Part shown: positions 1-5,584 of the stretch, one piece after another
How positions within the stretch are numbered: position 1 is the stretch's first letter
Layout: each line of letters opens with the position of its first letter
Source of the DNA: Flavobacteriaceae bacterium
GTDB taxonomy: Bacteria > Bacteroidota > Bacteroidia > Flavobacteriales > Flavobacteriaceae
Length of the DNA: 8,510 nucleotides
Direction: 5' to 3'
NCBI GenBank assembly: GCA_015489265.1
Contig: WFZY01000063.1
Coordinates: 1 to 8,510 of the forward strand
The notes under the pieces: generated by a model
What the model was told of the DNA's origin: nothing
Database searches by the model: none
Seen by the model: the letters and a program-made list of their open reading frames with translations, nothing else
Position numbers and translations under genes: made by a program

Positions 1-1
1 G

Positions 2-667
2 ATTTTGTTACGTTATCAACCTGACAATGAGAATATTAAATCTTTAATTGCTGATTTGCAAACTAAAGACAAACCCTACGAAGACACCTTGGAAGTGCGA
101 CGATTAAAAGCTGAAATCAGAAAACACGAAGCCATTGGTGCTTTGCGATATATAGGAGTTCCCGAAAAAAATATGCATTTCTTAAACATGCCGTTTTACG
201 AAACAGGAACCATAAAAAAGAAACCTTTGGGCAAGGAAGATATTACCATTGTAAAAGATTTGATTGCATCTATTCGCCCCCATCAGATTTTTGCCGCCGG
301 TGATTTAGCCGACCCACACGGAACACATAAAGTATGTTTGGATGCCATTTTTGCTGCTATAGACATCTTAAAACCACAAGATTTTATGAAAGATTGTCGT
401 GTATGGCTGTATCGTGGCGCTTGGCATGAATGGGATGTGCCGCAAATAGAAATGGCGGTTCCTATGAGTCCGGATCAGGTATTACGCAAACGAAAAGCTA
501 TTTTTTATCACGAAACCCAAAAAGACGGCGTGATGTTTCAAGGCAATGATCCACGCGAATTCTGGGTAAGAACCGAAGATAGAAACCGGCAGACAGCCGA
601 AAGATATAACAAATTGGGATTGGCAGATTACGCAGCAATTGAGGCATTTAAACGCTACCATTTTTAG
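2..667 (+). CDS. nagB: Glucosamine-6-phosphate deaminase fused to PIG-L-like domain, C-terminal part (5' truncated by window)
   Basis: The frame is open from the window edge (codons begin at base 2, Ile-Leu-Leu-Arg-Tyr) to TAG at 665-667, so the gene starts upstream; the TTG at 5 is not a credible start. The roughly 220 visible residues match the end of the long Bacteroidota NagB, which joins an N-terminal deaminase domain (GlcN6P to Fru6P plus ammonia) to a C-terminal PIG-L/LmbE deacetylase-like domain. Visible landmarks are AAGDLADPHGTHKV, whose HGTH is the second metal-binding HxxH motif of PIG-L proteins, then WLYRGAWHEW, AVPMSPDQ and FQGNDPREFWVR. The AHPDD motif and the whole deaminase domain would lie upstream, out of view. 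The enzyme is cytosolic, with no signal needed. Its neighbour is a secreted hexosaminidase that releases GlcNAc, which fits amino-sugar catabolism. If the upstream part lacked the deaminase domain, it would be a stand-alone PIG-L protein. Confidence 0.85.
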   Translation: MLLRYQPDNENIKSLIADLQTKDKPYEDTLEVRRLKAEIRKHEAIGALRYIGVPEKNMHFLNMPFYETGTIKKKPLGKEDITIVKDLIASIRPHQIFAAGDLADPHGTHKVCLDAIFAAIDILKPQDFMKDCRVWLYRGAWHEWDVPQIEMAVPMSPDQVLRKRKAIFYHETQKDGVMFQGNDPREFWVRTEDRNRQTAERYNKLGLADYAAIEAFKRYHF

Positions 668-669
668 TT

Positions 670-772
670 GAAAGTGCGATTGAATTGTTAATGAGATTTT
701 TCACTACGTTCGAAATGACAATTAATGAACAAAATGTTCTGTGAAGTACTTCAATTCGCACTTGGCACTTTC
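670..772. repeat. Imperfect inverted-repeat (REP/MITE-like) element after nagB
   Basis: AAGTGCGATTGAA at 672-684 is the reverse complement of TTCAATTCGCACTT at 750-763 except for one extra T. GAAAGTGC at 670-677 is also the exact reverse complement of GCACTTTC at 765-772. The enclosed 65 bases include a GAGATTTTTCACTACGTTCG-like stretch (690-711) containing TTCGAA and followed by AATGACA, which resembles dispersed intergenic repeats of many Bacteroidota genomes (from memory, not searched). It begins three bases after the nagB stop, so it may also act as a 3' stem or terminator for nagB. There is no open reading frame of note and no transposase. Confidence 0.5.
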
Positions 773-791
773 TACTTTATTGCTTTTGACT

Positions 792-903
792 CAATTAACC
801 TAATAAAAAAGTAGAAATTAAAAGAGGAAGGTATCTATCTTAGAATCGATTAACTCCCTACAAAAGTAGAGACACGCAATTAACCAACATCACCAATTAA
901 CCA
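792..903. repeat. Short direct repeats CAATTAACC in the leader of the GH20 gene
   Basis: CAATTAACC occurs at 792-800, and CAATTAACCA at 877-886 and 894-903 (17 bases start to start). A degenerate relative, AAATTACCA, lies at 920-928, ending on the A of the start codon. The region is otherwise AT-rich, and no TTTG/TAnnTTTG promoter pair was found in 668-927. The repeats could be regulator binding sites or simply low-complexity leader sequence; the evidence does not decide. Confidence 0.3.
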
Positions 904-927
904 GATAACCATTTCATCAAATTACCA

Positions 928-2979
928 ATGAAATCAACATACATATTTTTTATCTTTTTTCTTGTTCTTAATCATATGCATGGACAAAACCAACCAGCTT
1001 ACCAAAACCTAATGCCAAAACCTAAAAACTTAACTATACATGAAGGACGCTTTGTTTTGGATGCCGGTTTTCAAGTAGCTATTCCCGATAAATCAAGTCG
1101 TCGGGTGCAGATTACTGCCACCAAATTTATTAGGCGGTTGACCAATCGGACGGGGTTGTTTGTAAAATATGGTTTTCCTGTTGGTCTTAAATCTTCATCC
1201 AAAGCTGCCATAGTGGTACATTATAATAGAAGTGGTGATTTAAAACTGTATGAAGATGAGTCTTATCAAATAGACATTACATCTAAACAGATTGTCATTA
1301 GTGCAAAAACTGATTTGGGAGTGATTTATGCTTTTGAAACTTTGTTGCAATTACTTGATAATGATAAAGATAGCTATTTTTTTCAAAATGTAAGTATTAC
1401 AGACAAACCTGCTTTTACGTGGCGTGGTTTAATGATTGATGCGTCGCGGCATTTTGAACCGGTTGGGGTGATTAAGCGTAATTTGGATGCAATGTTGGTA
1501 GCAAAAATGAATACATTTCATTGGCATCTGTCAGATGATCAAGGATTTAGAGTGGAAATAAAAAAATATCCGCAGTTGATACAAAAGGCATCAGACGGAC
1601 AGTATTATACACAAGCACAGATTAAAGATATCGTACAATATGCAGCGGATCGAGGTATCAGAGTGATTCCTGAAATTGATGTACCCGGACATGCAACGGC
1701 TTTGGTAACGGCTTTTCCTGAAATTGCCAGTCAAAAACAACATTACCGGTTAGAACGCAATGCCGGTATTTTTGATCCGACTTTAGATCCGACGAATCCG
1801 AAAACTTATGAGGTTTTAGATCAAATTTTTAAAGAATTATCCAAATTATTTCCGTTTGAATATGTGCATATCGGTGGGGACGAAAACAGGGGAAGACAAT
1901 GGGACGCTAATAGCGATATTCAAGATTTTATGAAGAAACATAATTTAAAAAGCAATCATGAACTTCAGACTTATTTTAATGTCAAATTGCAAAAAATACT
2001 CCATAAATACCATAAGAAATTGATGGGCTGGGAAGAAATAAGGACCAAACAAATGCCCAAAACCGCCTTAATTCATGTTTGGCGCGGCAAAGCCGGAGAA
2101 TCTTTGGTAAAAACCGTTAAAAAAGGTTACAAAGCCGTTTTGTCCAATGGTTTTTATATCGATTTAATGTTGCCGGCAGTATCACATTATAAAACACAGT
2201 TAATTCCTAATCAAGCAAACTTAACACCCGAAGAAAAAGCCCGTATTTTAGGAGGCGAAGCAACCATGTGGGGCGAATTGGTTACCCCTTTTACCATTGA
2301 TTCCCGTATTTGGCCTCGTACTTTAGCCATAGGTGAACGCTTATGGACCAATCCTGAAAAAATAGACATTGATAATATGTATGACAGATTATTTACACAA
2401 AGTTATCATCTTGAAGAACTGGAGATTGCACATATCAAAAACAGAGATGTTATTTTAAGAAATATTACCCAAAATCAAGATATTACCCCTTTACGACTGT
2501 TAAGCCGTTTGTACGAACCGCTTAAAGGTTACACTCGTAATAAAGGCGGCACCGAATATCAAACCTATTCTCCTTTTATGCTTTTTGCCGATGCTTGTTC
2601 GGCAGATGCACCGGATGCTCTGTATTTTAACCGCTTGGTAAAATCTTACTTGCAATCACATGCTGTAAAAGATAAAAGGGCAATAATTACTTGCTTAAAA
2701 CGATGGAAAGATAACCATCATAAATTAATGTCTTTGCGACCCAATCCTAAATTGGTCGCTTTATATCCGATGTCTGCTTCTTTAGCCGATTTATCTCAAA
2801 GTATGATTCGATTATCCAATAACTTGGCGGATATTGACACCACTTTTGTAAAAAAGCTCAATGCCCAATATCAAAAAGCTTTGCTTACATATAATGATGT
2901 AGAGTTACCTTTGGCAAATTCTTTAAAAGCATTGATCAATGATTGGTTGGCAGCCAAAGGATTGAAAAGTATAAAATAG
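928..2979 (+). CDS. Exported beta-N-acetylhexosaminidase, glycoside hydrolase family 20
   Basis: A 683-residue exo-hexosaminidase that removes terminal beta-linked GlcNAc/GalNAc from chitooligosaccharides or glycans by substrate-assisted catalysis. Residues 1-19 form a Sec signal peptide (MKSTY then a Phe/Leu/Ile core), with likely cleavage near HMHG/QNQ. Residues about 28-155 look like the GH20b domain that precedes the catalytic barrel (LMPKPKNL, SYQIDI, GVIYAFETLLQLL). The barrel starts at about 163 with FTWRGLMIDASRHF (substrate-binding R174), followed by KMNTFHWHLSDDQGFR (194-208), IPEIDVPGHA (248-256), and the catalytic pair D318-E319 in HIGGDEN. Aromatic pocket residues are W368 in MGWEE and W448 in GGEATMWGE. 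The last 200 or so residues are helical and of unassigned role. No lipobox is present, so it is periplasmic or secreted. The 260-base gap from nagB leaves co-transcription uncertain; shared GlcNAc metabolism is likely. No missing key residues. Confidence 0.93.
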   Translation: MKSTYIFFIFFLVLNHMHGQNQPAYQNLMPKPKNLTIHEGRFVLDAGFQVAIPDKSSRRVQITATKFIRRLTNRTGLFVKYGFPVGLKSSSKAAIVVHYNRSGDLKLYEDESYQIDITSKQIVISAKTDLGVIYAFETLLQLLDNDKDSYFFQNVSITDKPAFTWRGLMIDASRHFEPVGVIKRNLDAMLVAKMNTFHWHLSDDQGFRVEIKKYPQLIQKASDGQYYTQAQIKDIVQYAADRGIRVIPEIDVPGHATALVTAFPEIASQKQHYRLERNAGIFDPTLDPTNPKTYEVLDQIFKELSKLFPFEYVHIGGDENRGRQWDANSDIQDFMKKHNLKSNHELQTYFNVKLQKILHKYHKKLMGWEEIRTKQMPKTALIHVWRGKAGESLVKTVKKGYKAVLSNGFYIDLMLPAVSHYKTQLIPNQANLTPEEKARILGGEATMWGELVTPFTIDSRIWPRTLAIGERLWTNPEKIDIDNMYDRLFTQSYHLEELEIAHIKNRDVILRNITQNQDITPLRLLSRLYEPLKGYTRNKGGTEYQTYSPFMLFADACSADAPDALYFNRLVKSYLQSHAVKDKRAIITCLKRWKDNHHKLMSLRPNPKLVALYPMSASLADLSQSMIRLSNNLADIDTTFVKKLNAQYQKALLTYNDVELPLANSLKALINDWLAAKGLKSIK

Positions 2980-3346
2980 CAATATTTATGAAACTTCTTT
3001 TGTGATTTATAAATAAAATAAATGGTATTGTGATGTAAGATTACAAGTGGATTTATTGGCCGGTTTAATGATTAACACGGATCATATCGATTTTAACAGT
3101 CAAATTTCAGTAAAAATTATAATATTTTTTTTCCCAACATATTAAATATATTTTTAGTAATTATACTAAAACCGCTTATAAATAAAGGACTTATAAGTAT
3201 TTTACACATCTCTTTTTGAAAAAATAGAGATTGTAATTAAAATCACATTAACATTTTTTTTAGAAAAATGACATTTAATACTTTGTATTTAGATGAAAAT
3301 CATTATATTTACAGCTGAATTAAAAGCTAAAATAACAAGTAGTATT
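2980..3346. other. AT-rich non-coding leader upstream of the nosZ pair
   Basis: No credible gene lies here. Contents seen: an imperfect dyad TTGTGAT-N5-ATTACAA at 3028-3046 (one mismatch); the perfect 20-bp dyad at 3152-3171 (listed separately); CTTATAA repeated at about 3175 and 3190, the second copy within the palindrome CTTATAAG; and a small hairpin with arms ATCTCT (3208-3213) and AGAGAT (3226-3231). ACTTTG at 3280-3285 is only a poor match to the Bacteroidota -7 element TAnnTTTG, and no good -33 TTTG sits about 20 bases before it, so I do not call a promoter. An in-frame ATG at 3293 would extend NosZ-A by 18 residues, but those residues are polar and would push the signal peptide inward. 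Confidence 0.6.
3152..3171. promoter_or_regulatory. Candidate operator: perfect 8-4-8 dyad upstream of nosZ-A
   Basis: TTTTAGTA, then ATTA, then TACTAAAA: 8-base arms are exact reverse complements around a 4-base centre. The inner 5-4-5 geometry (TAGTA-N4-TACTA) has the same layout as sites for CRP/FNR-family regulators (TTGAT-N4-ATCAA), which commonly control denitrification genes, but the half-site sequence differs. It lies about 175-195 bases before the nosZ-A start, rather far for a class II activator. AT-rich DNA makes chance dyads more likely, so the assignment is tentative. Confidence 0.35.
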
Positions 3347-5545
3347 ATGAGAAAATCAAATTGGTTGACCCAATCTGTTCTTGTAGTTATGATTTTCCTT
3401 ATGGGATTATCACAACTAGCAGCCCAAGAAACAGTAGACGCTGTAATGAAAGCGCGGGGTCTGTCTGACAAAGACAAGATTGCTGCTGTAAAAACCTTCA
3501 TGCCTCGCGGAGGACGTGATGAGTACTTTGGTATTGTAGGTACCGGTAACTCGGGAACCATGATTGTATATGGTATCCCCAGTATGCGTATCTACAAATA
3601 TGTGGGTGTGTTTACACCTGAGCCATGGCAAGGTTTCGGTTTTGACGACGAAAGTTCGCTTTTGTTGAAAAAATCTAATCCGGATGATATTATTCCGACC
3701 TATGGAGATATGCGTTTCCCCGCATTTTCCGAAACCAATGGCAAATACGATGGTAAATATGCTTTCTTCTCTGATGGTGCCAATGCCCGTATTGCACTTT
3801 TAGGATTAGATGACTTTGAAACCAAACAGGTTTTGTCTAATACCATTTTAAAAAGTGTTTTTCCCGAAGCGGTTGTGACACCAAATACCGAATATGTTGT
3901 ACAATCCGGACAATTCCCTATGCCTTGGGATAACAAAGTAACCGATATGGCAAAAGCCAAAAACGGTATCACTTTCTGGAAAGTTAAACGTATTGAAAAA
4001 GAAGGTGAACACAAAGGTCGTATTTTAAAGGAAGAATCATTTACGGTTGAAATGCCGGCTTATACATTAGATTATAATGATATAGGTAAAGGTGCTTCTG
4101 ACGGCATGATGTTCGGTTTGGCTTTCAATAACGGTAAAACTTATGTTTATGCTTTGGATTATAAAAAAGCTGCCGGTTTGAAAAAAATCCCGACTACTTC
4201 ATCGCAATTTGTACCATTGGATGCCGTTAAAAAAGCCGGTGCTTTAAGCATGATAGAATTACCTGCTTCTGCCAATATGGTAAAAGTTTCCCCTGATGGA
4301 AAATATGTAATAGTTGCCGCTGACAATGTTTTGACATTGGATGCAGCTAAAATCAAATCTAATTTAGGAAAAGACGTTAAAGCCGATGCTGTTATGCACA
4401 AATCTACAGCTATCGGTAAAGGTGTGGTAGATGTAACCTTTGATTATCGCAAAAATGTTGCTTATGCTTCAGCACATGACGATAGCAAAATCGTTCGTTT
4501 CAACTATGTTGACGGTAAAAAAATGGACGAAGTTAAATTAGACTTCAAACCTTCTTATTTGACTACCCCGCAAGGTTTATCAGCTGCACCGCATTCAAAC
4601 TATTTGATTGCTGTTGATAAAGAAGCTTATTTGAAAAACTTACCTAAAACCGGTCCGGTTCGTCCCAGTGTACAACATTTGATTGACATATCTGCCGATA
4701 ATGAAATGGTAGATACTTATACCATGACGTTGCCGCAAGCTAACGTTTACGGTAATATTGCCATTTTAAGAACAACCATCAAACCGATTATTCGTTATCC
4801 TACGGGAACCAACTCACGTACAGGTGAAGCTTCACCGTTCCGTGCTGTTGCCGGTCAAGAAAAAATTGAACGTCAAGGTAACCGGGTGCACGTATTCGGT
4901 ACGTTGATTCGTTCTCACATTACCCCTGAAATCGTTGAAGTTAATGAAGGCGATATCGTTTCATTCCACTTAACCAACTTGGAAAGAGCAGAAGATGAAA
5001 CCCACGGATTTACGGTTGATACTTACGGAAAACACGGTTCATTTGAGCCGGGTAAAACTGCTTCTTTAACTTTTGTAGCTAACAAAGCCGGTGTATTCCC
5101 TTACTATTGTACTGAGTTCTGTTCTGCATTGCACTTGGAAATGGAAGGTATCTTATTGGTAAGACCTAAAGGATATAAAGGCGGTCCTGTTGGTGATGTT
5201 AATGAAAAATTGACCAAAGAACAATTGGCTCAATACAAAAAAGATTACGAAAAGAAACTTAAAGTTATCAAACAAACAGGTGATGTTATCAATAGTGTGG
5301 TTGATTACCTGAAGAAAAATCACTTCGAAAAATATCCTTACGTAAAAGCTTTGGTTGATGATGCTTTTGACCAATTGAACAAAGGTAAAATGGCAGAAGA
5401 AAAATATAAAAAATATGCCAAAGAAGGTAAATGGAAAGATGCATTCTTATGGGCAGAACAATATTTCCAATACCAAGTTAAAACGGCTGATGTTGGTTTG
5501 AGAGCTAAAAAATTGTTAGGTGAGAAATTAGCCAAAGAACAATAA
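3347..5545 (+). CDS. nosZ: NosZ-A: nitrous oxide reductase paralogue with CuA only (CuZ site lost)
   Basis: A 732-residue clade II (Sec-type) NosZ homologue. I chose ATG 3347 over ATG 3293 because it places the signal peptide MRKSNW...LSQLAA/QE (1-26) at the N terminus; no twin arginine or lipobox is seen. Residues about 27-500 align along the beta-propeller of NosZ-B (RGLSDKD, IPSMR, YDGKY, TPNTEY, QHLIDIS), but all seven CuZ histidines are replaced: R123, F124, F172, N310, D362, Y404, Y468. The propeller also lacks the PPFEAG...RDVDYLH region seen in NosZ-B. Residues about 505-606 are an intact cupredoxin domain: H553 in ETHGF, then C588, C592, H596 and M599 in CTEFCSALHLEM, the complete CuA set (5003-5143). 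Residues about 607-732 form a Lys/Tyr-rich helical extension. The frame is uninterrupted and codon use resembles the neighbours, so this is not a pseudogene. It cannot reduce N2O alone; I infer that it passes electrons to CuZ of NosZ-B. The next gene starts 39 bases downstream, so they are one operon. Confidence 0.93.
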   Translation: MRKSNWLTQSVLVVMIFLMGLSQLAAQETVDAVMKARGLSDKDKIAAVKTFMPRGGRDEYFGIVGTGNSGTMIVYGIPSMRIYKYVGVFTPEPWQGFGFDDESSLLLKKSNPDDIIPTYGDMRFPAFSETNGKYDGKYAFFSDGANARIALLGLDDFETKQVLSNTILKSVFPEAVVTPNTEYVVQSGQFPMPWDNKVTDMAKAKNGITFWKVKRIEKEGEHKGRILKEESFTVEMPAYTLDYNDIGKGASDGMMFGLAFNNGKTYVYALDYKKAAGLKKIPTTSSQFVPLDAVKKAGALSMIELPASANMVKVSPDGKYVIVAADNVLTLDAAKIKSNLGKDVKADAVMHKSTAIGKGVVDVTFDYRKNVAYASAHDDSKIVRFNYVDGKKMDEVKLDFKPSYLTTPQGLSAAPHSNYLIAVDKEAYLKNLPKTGPVRPSVQHLIDISADNEMVDTYTMTLPQANVYGNIAILRTTIKPIIRYPTGTNSRTGEASPFRAVAGQEKIERQGNRVHVFGTLIRSHITPEIVEVNEGDIVSFHLTNLERAEDETHGFTVDTYGKHGSFEPGKTASLTFVANKAGVFPYYCTEFCSALHLEMEGILLVRPKGYKGGPVGDVNEKLTKEQLAQYKKDYEKKLKVIKQTGDVINSVVDYLKKNHFEKYPYVKALVDDAFDQLNKGKMAEEKYKKYAKEGKWKDAFLWAEQYFQYQVKTADVGLRAKKLLGEKLAKEQ

Positions 5546-5584
5546 TATAATATAATGTATAAAAATTCTAAATTGAATTGGATT

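Noticed and set aside
3276..3285. TAATACTTTG as a -7 promoter element for nosZ-A
   Set aside because: The TA and TTTG are not at the right spacing for TAnnTTTG, and no TTTG occurs about 20 bases upstream.
3293..3346. Upstream ATG 3293 as the nosZ-A start
   Set aside because: It adds 18 residues (including ELKAKITS) ahead of a complete signal peptide; ATG 3347 gives a normal Sec leader. Not decisive without N-terminal or RNA data.
3347..5545. NosZ-A as a decaying pseudogene
   Set aside because: The frame is open for 732 codons, the CuA ligand set is complete, and conserved motifs outside the CuZ pocket are retained, which points to selection.
5555..5584. Upstream ATG 5555 as the nosZ-B start
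   Set aside because: It would put the lipobox cysteine at residue 39 instead of 29; the start at 5585 gives MKNIKNKSWLR, a typical lipoprotein N terminus.
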